A DNA stretch of 64,000 bases from Qipengyuania psychrotolerans (GTDB lineage: Bacteria; Pseudomonadota; Alphaproteobacteria; Sphingomonadales; Sphingomonadaceae), in contig NZ_CP081297.1 of assembly GCF_019711355.1 (NCBI RefSeq), positions 1,302,001-1,366,000 on the forward strand, given 5' to 3'. The translations under genes were made by a program, and so were the position numbers. Positions 17,869 to 27,314 of this stretch are shown here, piece by piece. The notes beneath the pieces are model-generated. The model worked only from the letters and a program-made list of their open reading frames with translations. It did not search any database and was not told the origin of the DNA. The stretch's first letter is position 1; the number at the start of each line of letters is the position of its first letter.

Positions 17869-19179
17869 GTGACGATTTCCGAGATCTCTACGCCTGAACG
17901 CTCGCCGCTTCGCATAGCGAACTTCCGCGCATATTGGCTGGCCCGCCTGTCGATGACTTTAGCGCAATACGCGATGATGCTGATCATCGGGTGGCAGACC
18001 TATAATATCGCCCGCGACGGCGGGATGGGAGTCGCTGAGGCATCGGGCCAGCTGGCGCTGATCGGCCTACTTCAGTTCTTACCGCTGTTTCTGCTTACAC
18101 CGTTTTCAGGGTGGGCAGCCGATCATTTCGACCGCCGCAACCTGGGCCGTCTGACCGTTTTCCTGCAGCTGATTTGCGCTGGGATCCTGGCATGGCTGAC
18201 GTGGAGCGAGACGCTTACGCTGTCGTGGATTTACGGCGTCGCAGTTCTGCTGGGTATTGCCCGCGCATTTGCCGGCCCTGCGCTCTCCGCGCTCGCTCCG
18301 AACCTTGTCCCCAAGGCCATCCTTCCAAATGCGATCGCCTTGTCCAGCATTTCCTGGCAATCGGGAATGATTATCGGCCCGGCACTGGGCGGCTACCTCT
18401 ACGCCGTTATCCCGGCCCTGCCCTACGCCGCTGCCGGCTTACTGTTCGTGGTGTCGATCACCGCCCTTTCCTTCATCGGCAAGGTCCCGCAGCCGCCGCG
18501 AGCTGTGAACCAGCGGCCGATCCACCAGATGGTCGAAGGGCTGCGCTACGTGGTCCGCAACAAGATGGTGCTCGGCGCCATTACCCTCGATCTGTTCGCA
18601 GTATTCCTTGCCGGCGCGACAGCGCTGTTTCCGGTTTATGCGCGTGATATTCTGGAGGTCGGGGAGACAGGTCTCGCCCAACTCGCAATGGCCCCGGCAG
18701 TCGGCGCGGCATTGACCGCGCTCTGGTTCTCGTTCCGGCCATTGAAGACACAAGTCGGCCCGAAGATGCTGTGGGCGGTCGCGATCTTTGGCGTTGCAAC
18801 TATCGTATTCGGCATGTCGACCTACATGCCGCTCTCGCTCGCGATGCTGTTCATTGTTGGCGCAGCGGACATGTTCAGCGTCTATATTCGTCAATCGCTC
18901 ATCCAGCTGCACACACCTGATGACAAACGGGGGCGTGTTTCTTCGGTCAGCTTGCTGACGATCAGCGCGTCTAACGAGTTCGGCGATTTCTTCTCCGGCA
19001 GTCTCGCCTACGCTATCGGTCCTGTCGCAGCCGTGGTCGGCGGAGGGGCAGGTGCGATAGTCACCGTTGCCCTTTGGTCGAAAATTTTCCCGGTGCTACG
19101 AACTACCCGGACCTTCGAGCCGCCTGAAGAATTGCTACATCATACACCTCAAGAAAAGCTCCAGGAGCAAACGCCATGA
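17869..19179 (+). CDS. MFS transporter (EntS-like)
   Basis: The 436-residue major facilitator protein has about 12 membrane helices and the loop motif [14 protein letters not shown] (MFS motif A region) after helix 2. Overall it matches the EntS/DHA3-type exporter family (siderophore or drug export). The substrate cannot be read from the sequence. The start codon is GTG at 17869; no in-frame ATG lies near the conserved N-terminus. It overlaps cysK by four bases (ATGA), which makes a role in thiol, cysteine-derivative or sulfur-metabolite export worth considering, but this is inference. Confidence 0.83.
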   Translation: MTISEISTPERSPLRIANFRAYWLARLSMTLAQYAMMLIIGWQTYNIARDGGMGVAEASGQLALIGLLQFLPLFLLTPFSGWAADHFDRRNLGRLTVFLQLICAGILAWLTWSETLTLSWIYGVAVLLGIARAFAGPALSALAPNLVPKAILPNAIALSSISWQSGMIIGPALGGYLYAVIPALPYAAAGLLFVVSITALSFIGKVPQPPRAVNQRPIHQMVEGLRYVVRNKMVLGAITLDLFAVFLAGATALFPVYARDILEVGETGLAQLAMAPAVGAALTALWFSFRPLKTQVGPKMLWAVAIFGVATIVFGMSTYMPLSLAMLFIVGAADMFSVYIRQSLIQLHTPDDKRGRVSSVSLLTISASNEFGDFFSGSLAYAIGPVAAVVGGGAGAIVTVALWSKIFPVLRTTRTFEPPEELLHHTPQEKLQEQTP

Positions 19180-20096
19180 AAGCCCAGTCCGTTCTCGAAA
19201 CCATCGGCGGCACTCCGCATATCCGCCTGTCCCGCCTGTTCCCCGACCACGAGGTCTGGGTGAAGAGCGAGCGCGCCAATCCCGGCGGATCGATCAAGGA
19301 CCGCATCGGGCTGGCCATGGTCGAAGATGCGGAGAAATCGGGCAAGCTGAAGCCCGGCGGCACGATTATTGAACCGACCAGCGGCAACACCGGCATTGGC
19401 CTCGCGATGGCTGCAGCTGTAAAAGGCTACACGCTCATCCTGGTTATGCCAGAGAGCATGAGCATCGAGCGCCGCCGCCTGATGCTCGCCTATGGTGCAA
19501 AGTTTGATCTTACGCCCAAGGAAGGCGGCATGAAGGGTGCAATCGCCCGCGCGCAGGAACTGACCGAACAAACCGAGGGTGCCTGGATGCCAAGCCAGTT
19601 CGAAAACCCCTCGAACTTTGAAGTGCACAAGCGGACTACGGCGAAGGAAATCCTTGCAGACTTCGGCGACACTCCGATCGATGCAATGATTACCGGGGTT
19701 GGTACTGGCGGCCATATCACCGGTTGCGCAGAGGTTCTCAAAGAGAGCTGGCCCAATATGAAGGCTTATGCTGTGGAACCTGCGGGCTCCCCCGTCATCA
19801 GCGGCGGTCAGCCCGGTCCCCATCCCATCCAGGGTATCGGCGCTGGCTTCATCCCGGAAAATCTCCATACGCAGGCCATCGACGGTGCGATCCAGGTCGA
19901 CCCCGAAGATGCCAAGGAATGGGCCCGTCAATGCGCGACGAAGGAGGGGCTTCTTGTAGGAATTTCCAGCGGCGCCACACTGGCGGCTATCGCCAAGAAA
20001 CTGCCCGATTTAGAACCCGGAAGCCGCATCCTTGGCTTCAATTACGATACGGGCGAACGGTACCTCTCGGTTCCAGACTTTCTCCCGACCGAATAA
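19176..20096 (+). CDS. cysK: Cysteine synthase A
   Basis: The 306-residue PLP enzyme makes cysteine from O-acetylserine and sulfide. The PLP-binding lysine is K41 in NPGGSIKDR. The substrate loop [10 protein letters not shown] (about 68-77) and the phosphate-binding GTGGHITG loop (about 175-182) are intact. The [15 protein letters not shown] and [13 protein letters not shown] segments fit CysK, with the cystathionine-synthase branch as the alternative. Translation is coupled to the upstream MFS gene through an ATGA overlap. Confidence 0.93.
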   Translation: MKAQSVLETIGGTPHIRLSRLFPDHEVWVKSERANPGGSIKDRIGLAMVEDAEKSGKLKPGGTIIEPTSGNTGIGLAMAAAVKGYTLILVMPESMSIERRRLMLAYGAKFDLTPKEGGMKGAIARAQELTEQTEGAWMPSQFENPSNFEVHKRTTAKEILADFGDTPIDAMITGVGTGGHITGCAEVLKESWPNMKAYAVEPAGSPVISGGQPGPHPIQGIGAGFIPENLHTQAIDGAIQVDPEDAKEWARQCATKEGLLVGISSGATLAAIAKKLPDLEPGSRILGFNYDTGERYLSVPDFLPTE

Positions 20097-20103
20097 GGGA
20101 TCA

Positions 20104-20130
20104 GGGCGCGCTTTTCGACGAAGTGCGCCC
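20104..20130 (+). terminator. Possible terminator after cysK
   Basis: A 10-bp stem (20104-20113 with 20121-20130, one G-U pair) with a 7-base loop lies just after the cysK stop. It lacks a following T-run, so termination is uncertain. Confidence 0.4.
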
Positions 20131-20204
20131 CCACCCCGCCCAAAAATGTTGGTTTAAGAATACAAAACGTTAGGCTCCTCCCACTTAAAGTCGAGGGGAC
20201 ACTG

Positions 20205-22598
20205 ATGTATCGTTTTACCAGCATGGTCGCGCTTGCGATCGCAACCGCCGCGACGCCAATCGCCGCGCAGACGGCGTATGACACACCGGCACCGGACATT
20301 GCCGATATCGTCACCCGCGCACCGTCGCCGCAGGTGTCGCTCTCGCCTGACGGCAAGACCATGCTCCTGCTCGAACGTGAAGCACTGCCCCCGGTATCCG
20401 AGATCGCCAAACCGATGGAGCGTCTGGCCGGAATGCGGCTCGATGTTACGATCAACGATAATCACAATCCCCGCAACATCGTGGGCCTGTCGATCCAGGA
20501 CATCGCGACGGGCGAGGTCCGGAAGGTTGCCTTGCCGGAAAATGCAGACATCGCAGATACGGGCTGGTCGAAAGACGGCGACAAATTCGTTTTCAGTAAT
20601 ACTCTGGAGGACGGAATGTCGATGCACGTCCTTGATGTGGCGAGCGGGCGGGTAACGACCTTGCTCAAAAGCGGTCTCAACGCCATCTTTGCCGAGCCGC
20701 GCTTCATGGCTGATGGACGAGTGCTTGCCCTGACCATCCCGCAAAGCCGCGGCGCAATGCCGGTTGAACCACTATCTCCGAAAGGTCCTGCAATCCAGGA
20801 CGCAGCAGGCGGTGAAGAAGCGCAGACTCGTACCTATCAGGACTTGCTCGAAAATGCCCACGATGAGGCGTTGTTCGAATGGCTGACCACCAGCCAGCCA
20901 GTGATTATCGATCCCGCGACCGGTGAAACGACGCAATTCCTCGAACCACGCATCTATCTGGGTGCAGCCCCCTCGCCCGATGGCAAATACATAATGGCGA
21001 CCTGGGTGGAGAAGCCGTTCTCGTACCAGGTCCCGTACAGCCGCTTCCCGATGACGACTGCGGTCTACTCGATGGACGGCGAACTGGTCAGCATCCTCCG
21101 GCAGCGTCCCCTCATCGACAACTTGCCAGTCCAAGGTGTGGAAACGGGTCGCCGCTCGCTCGGATGGCATCCCAACGAAGATGCACTGGCTATCTGGGCA
21201 GAGGCTCTTGATGGCGGCGATCCGCGGGTAGAAACCGACACGCGCGATGCGCTTTATGCACTGGCCGCTCCATTCGACGGAGAACCGCGTCGTATTGCCA
21301 CGCTCGAGGATCGTTACGCTGGAAGTATCGGTCTGGAAGATGACGACGGCATGATCCTGATGGATTATGACCGCGACACACGCGAACTGCGCCAGACACT
21401 GGTCGATGTGACCGGCTCGGCAGAACCGCGCGTGCTCAATATCCGCAATGTGCAGGATGCCTATAACGACCCCGGATCGCCGCTGACCAAGCGCAACGAG
21501 GCAGGTTACGGTGTAGCCCGGGTTGAAAACGGTGCCCTGCTGCTCTCCGGCCAAGGGGCAAGTCCGGAAGGCAACCGCCCCTTCCTCCGCCGGTTCGATC
21601 TCGCGACAACGGAGACCACCGAGCTGTGGCGGAACTCGGGTGAGAATTACGAGAGCGTCGTCGATGTACTTGACGATGATGGCGGACGCTTCATCACTTA
21701 CTACGAAAGCCCGTCCAATCCCGGCAATTTCCGGCTCTACTCTGGGGATGAAGCCCGTTTCGTGACCGATTTTCCCGATCCCCATCCGGAATTGAGCGGA
21801 ATTGAGCGGAAACTGATTACGTACAAGCGCGCGGACGGCGTCGATCTGACCGCCACGCTTTACCTGCCGCCCAACTACGCCGAGGGTGAGAAACTTCCTG
21901 TCGTGGTGTGGGCCTATCCGCGCGAATTCAACAATGCGGCCACCGCCGGGCAAACACGCGATTCCAATTACCGTTTCACACGTGTGGGAAGCTATTCGCA
22001 CCTGTTCTTCCTGATGCAGGGCTATGCGGTCATGGACCGCACGGCGATGCCTGTCATCGGAGACGATCCGGAAACAGTGAACGATACCTTCATCGAGCAG
22101 ATTGTTTCGTCGGCCCAGGCCGCGGTGGACGAAACCGTGCGCCTCGGCTTCGGTGACGGAGTGCGGGTCGGTGTAGGCGGACACAGCTACGGCGCATTCA
22201 TGACAGCGCACCTGTTGGCCCAAAGCGACATTTTCCGCGCTGGGATCGCCAGGTCCGGCGCATACAATCGCACGCTGACCCCGTTTGGCTTCCAGTCCGA
22301 ACGGCGGATATTCTGGGATGCGCCCGAGACTTATTACGAACTCTCGCCCTTCATGGCTGCCAACAAGATTAATGAGCCAATGCTGTTGATCCATGGCGAG
22401 AAGGACAACAATTCAGGGACCTTCCCGCAGCAATCCGAACGCATGTTCGCCGCAATCAAGGGCACTGGCGGAACTGCACGTCTGGTGATGCTGCCGCACG
22501 AAAGCCATGGCTATACCGGCCGCGAGAACGTCCTCCATACCCTCGCGGAGATGATGAACTGGTTCGATCGTTACGTGAAAAACGCCGAGGTCGAATAG
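20205..22598 (+). CDS. S9 family serine peptidase (prolyl oligopeptidase type)
   Basis: The 797-residue exported protein has a signal peptide (about 1-22, ending IAAQTAYD), a long beta-propeller-like region with SPDGK and SPDGKY repeats, and a C-terminal alpha/beta hydrolase domain. The nucleophile is S661 in GGHSYGAF; the probable acid lies in HGEKDNNS and the histidine in LPHESHGYTG. This places it with S9 peptidases of the dipeptidyl/acylaminoacyl or glutamyl-endopeptidase (S9D) type, likely cleaving peptides in the periplasm. It stands alone, with a strong terminator after it. Confidence 0.87.
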   Translation: MYRFTSMVALAIATAATPIAAQTAYDTPAPDIADIVTRAPSPQVSLSPDGKTMLLLEREALPPVSEIAKPMERLAGMRLDVTINDNHNPRNIVGLSIQDIATGEVRKVALPENADIADTGWSKDGDKFVFSNTLEDGMSMHVLDVASGRVTTLLKSGLNAIFAEPRFMADGRVLALTIPQSRGAMPVEPLSPKGPAIQDAAGGEEAQTRTYQDLLENAHDEALFEWLTTSQPVIIDPATGETTQFLEPRIYLGAAPSPDGKYIMATWVEKPFSYQVPYSRFPMTTAVYSMDGELVSILRQRPLIDNLPVQGVETGRRSLGWHPNEDALAIWAEALDGGDPRVETDTRDALYALAAPFDGEPRRIATLEDRYAGSIGLEDDDGMILMDYDRDTRELRQTLVDVTGSAEPRVLNIRNVQDAYNDPGSPLTKRNEAGYGVARVENGALLLSGQGASPEGNRPFLRRFDLATTETTELWRNSGENYESVVDVLDDDGGRFITYYESPSNPGNFRLYSGDEARFVTDFPDPHPELSGIERKLITYKRADGVDLTATLYLPPNYAEGEKLPVVVWAYPREFNNAATAGQTRDSNYRFTRVGSYSHLFFLMQGYAVMDRTAMPVIGDDPETVNDTFIEQIVSSAQAAVDETVRLGFGDGVRVGVGGHSYGAFMTAHLLAQSDIFRAGIARSGAYNRTLTPFGFQSERRIFWDAPETYYELSPFMAANKINEPMLLIHGEKDNNSGTFPQQSERMFAAIKGTGGTARLVMLPHESHGYTGRENVLHTLAEMMNWFDRYVKNAEVE

Positions 22599-22611
22599 GA
22601 GCCGCCACACG

Positions 22612-22649
22612 AAAAAGGGCGCCCCCTCGGTGAGGTGGGCGCCCTTTTT
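22612..22649. terminator. Bidirectional intrinsic terminator
   Basis: A perfect 13-bp stem (22612-22624 with 22637-22649) carries A- and T-runs on opposite sides and closes a 12-base loop. It separates the convergent S9 peptidase and acyl-CoA dehydrogenase genes. Confidence 0.93.
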
Positions 22650-22670
22650 GTTAGCTAATGCCGGACGGGA

Positions 22671-24476
22671 TCAGGCGGCTGTCGCGAAAGCTTCTTCGCC
22701 GAGAGCCATCATGCTGTCGGAACCGGTTTCCAGCTTGCGGCGCAGTGCCCCGGCGTCAGGCAGGTAACGGTCCATGTAGTAACGGGCTGTGGCCAGTTTC
22801 TGTTCGTAGAATGCCTTGTCGTCTCCGGCGTTCGCCAGAGCAGCAAGGGCAGTCTTCGACATCTTGAGCCACATCAGGCCGAGCGTCACGATGCCCATGA
22901 TGTGCATGTAGTGATGAGCCCCGGCACCGAGATGGTTCGGGTTCTGCATCGCATTGTTCATGAACCACATGGTCGCCGCCTGTTGCTGACCAAGCGCCTT
23001 TTCAAGCTGTTCGGCCATATCCTTGAGCTCATCGACTTCCTTGGCAGCAGCGATCTCGTCGCCGACATGCTTGAAGAACGCCTGGATCGCAGCGCCGCCC
23101 TTCTGAGCCAGCTTGCGGCCGCAAAGATCCATCGCCTGGATGCCGTTCGTGCCCTCGTAAATCTGGGCAATACGCGCATCGCGGACGAATTGGCTCATGC
23201 CCCATTCCTCGATGTAGCCGTGGCCGCCAAACACCTGCTGCATGTTGGTGGCGACTTCATAACCCTTGTCGGTGCCGTAGCCCTTGATGACCGGGGTCAT
23301 AAGGCCAATCAGCATGTCTGCTTCTTCGCGCTCTTCCTCGGTCTGCGCCTTGTGGCTCAGGTCCACCAGAAGCGCGCCCCACAGACAGAATGCACGCATG
23401 CCTTCGGTAAACGCTTTGGCATCCATCAACATGCGGCGCACGTCAGGGTGAACGAAAATCGGATCGGCCTGCGCCTCGGGCTCCGCAGGTCCGGTCAGCG
23501 CACGGCCCTGACGGCGGTCGAGCGCGTAAACGACAGCGTTCTGATAAGCGACTTCAGCTTGGCTCAGTCCCTGGATGCCGACGCCGAGGCGGGCGGCATT
23601 CATCATGATGAACATGGCAGCGAGACCCTTGTTCTCTTCGCCAACCATCCAACCGGTCGCCCCGTCGTAGTTCATGACGCAGGTCGAGTTACCGTGGATG
23701 CCCATCTTCTCTTCGATAGATCCGCATGCAACAGCGTTGCGGTCACCGATGGAGCCATCATCGTTCACAATGAATTTGGGCACGACGAAAAGTGAAATGC
23801 CCTTGGTGCTGTCAGGTGCGCCAGGCGTCTTGGCCAGTACGAGGTGGATGATGTTCTCGGCCATGTCATGCTCGCCGGCAGAGATGAAGATCTTGGTGCC
23901 GGTAATCGCGAATGAGCCATCTCCATTAGGTACAGCCTTGGTGCGGATCATGCCCAGGTCCGTCCCGCAATGCGGTTCGGTCAGGTTCATCGTGCCGGTC
24001 CATTCGTTGGAGATCATCTTGGGAAGATACTTCTCCTTCTGCTCCTGCGAACCCTTGGCGATCAGCGCCGAAATCGCACCATTGGTGAGACCCGGATACA
24101 TGCCGAATGCCTGGTTCGAGCTCGCGATGAATTCTTCCATCACGAAGCCGAGGACGTGCGGCATACCCTGACCGCCGAATTCTTCAGGAGCAGCAATCGT
24201 GCCCCAGCCCGCTTCGCGGAACTGGTCGAACGCTTCCTTGAAACCGGGAGGCGTTGTCACCGAGCCATCTTCATTGCGCACACAGCCATGCTCGTCACCG
24301 ATCCGATTGAGCGGTCCGAGCACTTCGGCGCAGAATTTGCCGCCTTCATTGACGATCGCTTCCACCACGTCGGTCGACGCCATTTCGAAGCCCGGCAGAT
24401 TGCCGTAGCTGGCGAGGTCGAGCAGTTCATTGATGACGAAGCGCGTGTCACGCGCGGGTGCGGTGTAAGTCGGCAT
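22671..24476 (-). CDS. Acyl-CoA dehydrogenase
   Basis: The 601-residue flavoenzyme oxidises acyl-CoA to trans-2-enoyl-CoA in beta-oxidation. The N-terminal and middle domains show [13 protein letters not shown] and the [10 protein letters not shown] strand; the C-terminal FAD-binding part contains [34 protein letters not shown] (positions about 425-458, key EGTNG). An extra C-terminal helical extension makes it the ~600-residue ACAD class (as in DmdC- or FadE5-like proteins), not the 380-residue type. It is preceded 45 bp upstream by a MerR-type regulator gene on the same strand, which probably controls it. Confidence 0.92.
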   Translation of the reverse strand: MPTYTAPARDTRFVINELLDLASYGNLPGFEMASTDVVEAIVNEGGKFCAEVLGPLNRIGDEHGCVRNEDGSVTTPPGFKEAFDQFREAGWGTIAAPEEFGGQGMPHVLGFVMEEFIASSNQAFGMYPGLTNGAISALIAKGSQEQKEKYLPKMISNEWTGTMNLTEPHCGTDLGMIRTKAVPNGDGSFAITGTKIFISAGEHDMAENIIHLVLAKTPGAPDSTKGISLFVVPKFIVNDDGSIGDRNAVACGSIEEKMGIHGNSTCVMNYDGATGWMVGEENKGLAAMFIMMNAARLGVGIQGLSQAEVAYQNAVVYALDRRQGRALTGPAEPEAQADPIFVHPDVRRMLMDAKAFTEGMRAFCLWGALLVDLSHKAQTEEEREEADMLIGLMTPVIKGYGTDKGYEVATNMQQVFGGHGYIEEWGMSQFVRDARIAQIYEGTNGIQAMDLCGRKLAQKGGAAIQAFFKHVGDEIAAAKEVDELKDMAEQLEKALGQQQAATMWFMNNAMQNPNHLGAGAHHYMHIMGIVTLGLMWLKMSKTALAALANAGDDKAFYEQKLATARYYMDRYLPDAGALRRKLETGSDSMMALGEEAFATAA

Positions 24477-24521
24477 GGGGTTATTCCTCGGTAGGTAGTG
24501 TCTTGAATAAAAAACGCGTGG

Positions 24522-24977
24522 CTAGTCGATCCGGTCCTCGACCAAGAGGATGAACTCCGACAATTCCTTGATCGAACTGTCGATGTCTGCGCGCTGCGCT
24601 TTCAACTTGGCGACATGCTTGCGGCATTTTTCGAGCGTGACACGGCGTTGTTCTGCGCGTCCGTCGTCGAGATCGTAGAGGTCGATCATCTCGCGAATTT
24701 CGGTGAGGGAGAATCCCACGTTCTTGGCGCGCATTATCCAAGCCAGACGGGCACGGTCGCGCTTGGAGTAAATCCGAGTCAGACCCACGCGCGATGGCGC
24801 GATCAGACCTTCATCCTCGTAAAAGCGCAGCGCCCTGGCGGTGCACTCGAACTCGCTAGTAAGGTCGGAAATCGAGAACTGCTCGCGCTCCAGCTTGTCC
24901 GGTCGTTCGAGATGAGCCCCCGCGTGGCGGCGGTCTGAATCTTCCGGGCGAGTGCTGCGTTGAAGCGATTGGGACAT
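24522..24977 (-). CDS. MerR family regulator, LiuR-like
   Basis: The 151-residue protein has a MerR winged helix-turn-helix at about residues 33-100 (FSISDLTSEFE, then TARALRFYEDEGLI) and a C-terminal dimerisation coiled coil. There are no paired metal-binding cysteines, so it is not a metal sensor. It is closest in pattern to MerR regulators of acyl-CoA and branched-chain amino-acid catabolism (LiuR type), in line with the acyl-CoA dehydrogenase gene immediately downstream. A near-palindrome that fits this class lies in its own promoter. The effector, probably an acyl-CoA, is inferred. Confidence 0.83.
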   Translation of the reverse strand: MSQSLQRSTRPEDSDRRHAGAHLERPDKLEREQFSISDLTSEFECTARALRFYEDEGLIAPSRVGLTRIYSKRDRARLAWIMRAKNVGFSLTEIREMIDLYDLDDGRAEQRRVTLEKCRKHVAKLKAQRADIDSSIKELSEFILLVEDRID

Positions 24978-24996
24978 GCCCCGGCTTTTACCGCAA

Positions 24997-25014
24997 CGTT
25001 TACGTAAGCGTCAA
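24997..25014 (-). promoter_or_regulatory. MerR-type operator in the regulator's promoter
   Basis: Read on the minus strand this is TTGACGCTTACGTAAACG, with the near-palindrome ACGcTTACGTAAaCGT. The TTGACG can serve as a -35 with a weak -10 (around TAAAAG) 17-18 bp downstream, so the palindrome lies in the spacer as in MerR-type promoters. It starts 20 bp upstream of the regulator's ATG and overlaps the last codons of hisI. Confidence 0.6.
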
Positions 25015-25385
25015 GTGTTGACGGGTTGGAGAACACCAGCTTCCAGCTTGCGGTAGAAACAGCTGGTCGCACCCGTGTGGCAGGCCGGCCCAGCTGGCTC
25101 GCACAGCAGCACCAGCGCATCCTGATCGCAGTCCACCAGAATGTCGCAAACTTTCAGAACATTGCCCGACGTTTCCCCCTTTTTCCAAAGCTTCCCGCGT
25201 GAGCGGGAATGGAAGTGTGCGATGCCGGTTTCCTGCGTGGCCGCCAGGGCTTCGGCGTCCATGAACGCGACCATCAAAACTACCCTGCTGGACGCATCCA
25301 GAACCACCGCGCTGAGCAAGCCATTGCTGTCGAATTTGGGCAGGAAACGGCTGCCGGTTTCTCGATCGACGCTTTGCTTTATCAT
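25011..25385 (-). CDS. hisI: Phosphoribosyl-AMP cyclohydrolase
   Basis: The 124-residue enzyme opens the adenine ring of phosphoribosyl-AMP, the third step of histidine biosynthesis. The family signature HFHSRSRGKLWKKGETSGN is present, with the cysteine and aspartates of VDCDQDAL that bind Zn and Mg and the closing CHTGATSCFYR. It is HisI only, without the HisE pyrophosphatase domain. I chose the ATG at 25385 over an in-frame one at 25436, as MIKQ begins close to the conserved FLPKFD and an AAGG lies upstream. No other his gene is nearby. Confidence 0.93.
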   Translation of the reverse strand: MIKQSVDRETGSRFLPKFDSNGLLSAVVLDASSRVVLMVAFMDAEALAATQETGIAHFHSRSRGKLWKKGETSGNVLKVCDILVDCDQDALVLLCEPAGPACHTGATSCFYRKLEAGVLQPVNT

Positions 25386-25730
25386 TTTCGGACCTTGTTT
25401 TTGTAAATAAACGACACCTTGTTGCACGATAACCACAAGGGGCTTTCAAAATCGAGAGCTAACACGAATGTCTATTCTATGAACGTCCAACTTGGGTGAT
25501 GTTCCGTTCCGCAGGCAATGTGAGGCCTGCCGACCGGAGCATGAGTGCCGCAAGAGCGCCAGGTTCAGGGGATCCCGGATCCGCAGCCGCACGGGGGTAT
25601 TTAGTGCGGCGCATCCGGTAACGATGAGGGATAGGACCCGATGCATGCTGGGGGGCTGCATCATGTCGCAAGACTGGTCCGGTGTATTTCGTCACGTGGC
25701 GCCCGGGTTCGCAAGGACCCGGGCGTTTCG
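25386..25730 (+). ncRNA. Candidate structured RNA (unassigned) in the hisI-comF gap
   Basis: This 345-bp stretch has no credible gene. On the plus strand from about 25495 it folds into successive hairpins: 25501-25507 with 25535-25541, enclosing 25511-25516 with 25525-25530; GCCGCAC at 25586-25592 with GTGCGGC at 25603-25609; and GATGCA at 25640-25645 with TGCATC at 25657-25662, enclosed by GGACC/GGTCC. It ends in an intrinsic terminator oriented plus. A TATTCT -10-like element lies near 25473. I found no match to SRP, RNase P, tmRNA or common riboswitch motifs. It may be an sRNA or leader. Confidence 0.4.
25700..25730 (+). terminator. Intrinsic terminator of the candidate RNA
   Basis: A perfect 9-bp stem (25700-25708 with 25717-25725) closes an 8-base loop and is followed by TTTCGTT on the plus strand. 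It immediately follows the convergent comF stop, where it might also serve comF, though no T-run is present on that strand. Confidence 0.7.
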
Positions 25731-26501
25731 TTATCTGACGGTATCAAGCGACTCGTCGAGCACCCGCGCAAAACAAGCGACGACAACTGATCGCGCCCCG
25801 TTTCGCTTCAATTGCTGGACGCAAGCGTTGCTGGTCGCCCCGCTGGTCAAAACGTCATCAACCAGAATGACATCTTTTCCAGAGATCAAGGGCTGCGCTT
25901 TCGATGCCACCACGATGGAACCAGCGAGAATCTTTTCACGCTTCCGGGCGCCCATTCCACCAAGGCTCGGCGTTTGCTTGCGGCGTTCCAGCCCATCCAC
26001 AAGCAATCGGCCATGCCCCAACGAATCAAGTTCTCTCCCCAGCATTGCCGCCTGATTGAAGCCACGCTTCCACAATCGCCAGCGATGGAGCGGGACGGGT
26101 ATGATCAACCGCTCAGAGTTTCCTGGCGGCAAACGCGCGCCAATCAGCCTCGCCAGCATCGGCGCCAGGCCAATCCTGCGACCGTGTTTGAATGCGAGGA
26201 CAAGCTTGCGCGATGTATCGGTATAGAGCGTGCCTGCAGCTATTCCATCATGGATTGGCGGATTGCCCATGCACGGTGCGCAAACGGACCCGGCTTCCGG
26301 GCCGCCTTGACCGAAAGGACGCTGGCATAGTCCGCAGCTGGGTTCGCTCGGTATCGCGAGCCCGCTCCAGCAATCCTGGCACAGACCGCCCTGCTCCCCG
26401 ATGGCATTACCGCAGGCAGGGCACCGCGGAGGGTAGACAAGGTCCACCAATGGCGCTGCGCCATCACGAAGCGTTCTGCGAATAGTGCCCACTCTCCCCA
26501 T
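25731..26501 (-). CDS. ComF family phosphoribosyltransferase-like protein
   Basis: The 256-residue ComF protein has two N-terminal zinc-ribbon CxxC pairs (CPAC, CQDC, CGLC, CAPC) and a C-terminal PRPP-binding phosphoribosyltransferase fold with VILVDDVLTSGAT. ComF proteins are linked to DNA uptake and competence, by analogy with B. subtilis ComFC; the catalytic activity is not known. I prefer the start ATG at 26501 (MGRVGTI). An ATG at 26525 gives a slightly longer product. It is divergent from the methyltransferase gene. Confidence 0.87.
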   Translation of the reverse strand: MGRVGTIRRTLRDGAAPLVDLVYPPRCPACGNAIGEQGGLCQDCWSGLAIPSEPSCGLCQRPFGQGGPEAGSVCAPCMGNPPIHDGIAAGTLYTDTSRKLVLAFKHGRRIGLAPMLARLIGARLPPGNSERLIIPVPLHRWRLWKRGFNQAAMLGRELDSLGHGRLLVDGLERRKQTPSLGGMGARKREKILAGSIVVASKAQPLISGKDVILVDDVLTSGATSNACVQQLKRNGARSVVVACFARVLDESLDTVR

Positions 26502-26555
26502 CCGGACCTCGTGGCGCGCTTGCATCCTGCTGGCAAGGGCGGCAGTGCCCCCGCT

Positions 26556-27314
26556 ATGGAATCAAGGTCACCTCCCCGCATATTTTCACGTCAACGCCGC
26601 CAAGCTGGACTGCGCCGTGCACTAGTTCGTCAATCGCAGCGGGATGCCGCACGCTATGTGCTGGATGACATGGTCGAGGACATTCTAGAGCGGCTGGAGT
26701 TCATGCGGCTTTCACCTGCAAAGGCCTTGGTGATCGGCGACTGGACCGGCACGCTCGCGCTATCGCTAAGAGGGAACGGGTCGCAAGTCGACGAAACCGA
26801 CTTGCGCGATCTCGACGAGGAGGCGCCATTGCCAGCGGGCGGATACGATCTCATCGTCAGCCTCGCCTCGATCGGACGCGTCAACGACCTGCCCGGATCG
26901 CTCACGCATCTGCGCGCGGCACTGGCGGCCGACGGGATCATGATTGCCAGCATAGTAGGGGCGGGAAGCCTCAGCAATTTGCGCCGGGCGATGATCGCAG
27001 CAGAACCGGACAGGCCTGCTGCCAGAATGCACCCGCTGGTCGATAATGCCGCCGCGTCGGGCTTGATGCAAAGAGCGCTGTTTCGCAGGCAAGTCGTCGA
27101 TGGGCGAAGCCTTGAAGTAGCATTCAGTTCGCTCGACCGGCTGGTGTCAGACCTGCGCGATCAGGCAATGACCTCCAGCCTCGCGTCGTCGGCACCGCCG
27201 CTTGGCCGCGAAGCACTCGGCCGGGCAAGGGATGCGTTTCTCGAAGGTCGAAACAAGCAGAACCGCGTTGTCGAAACCTTCGAGATACTCACCCTAACCG
27301 GCTGGAAAGATTAG
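26556..27314 (+). CDS. SAM-dependent methyltransferase domain protein
   Basis: The 252-residue protein begins SPPRIFSRQRR, a pattern typical of alphaproteobacterial BioC/NDUFAF5-like methyltransferases, followed by a Rossmann-like core (ALVIGDWTGTLALSL, motif I weak; YDLIVSLASIGRVNDLPGSL, post-motif region). The glycine-rich motif I is degenerate (GDWTG rather than GxGxG), so SAM binding may be altered. NDUFAF5 acts in complex I assembly, hydroxylating an arginine despite its fold, so a non-methyl role is possible. The ATG at 26556 is chosen over 26511, which would overlap comF. Confidence 0.75.
   Translation: MESRSPPRIFSRQRRQAGLRRALVRQSQRDAARYVLDDMVEDILERLEFMRLSPAKALVIGDWTGTLALSLRGNGSQVDETDLRDLDEEAPLPAGGYDLIVSLASIGRVNDLPGSLTHLRAALAADGIMIASIVGAGSLSNLRRAMIAAEPDRPAARMHPLVDNAAASGLMQRALFRRQVVDGRSLEVAFSSLDRLVSDLRDQAMTSSLASSAPPLGREALGRARDAFLEGRNKQNRVVETFEILTLTGWKD

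Noticed and set aside
20772..22394. A 540-codon minus-strand ORF opposite the S9 peptidase.
   Set aside because: Antisense shadow of a GC-rich gene; the plus-strand protein has a signal peptide, propeller and catalytic Ser, whereas the antisense reading shows no domain.
25482..25505. Minus-strand GGAAC ... CGTT pair upstream of hisI, resembling a general-stress promoter.
   Set aside because: The spacer is 15 bp, outside the 16-17 bp seen for the three credible elements, and it lies within the structured region.
25446..25664. A 72-codon minus-strand ORF in the hisI-comF gap.
   Set aside because: Codon pattern and residue mix look random, and the strand shows structured RNA-like stems and a plus-oriented terminator instead.
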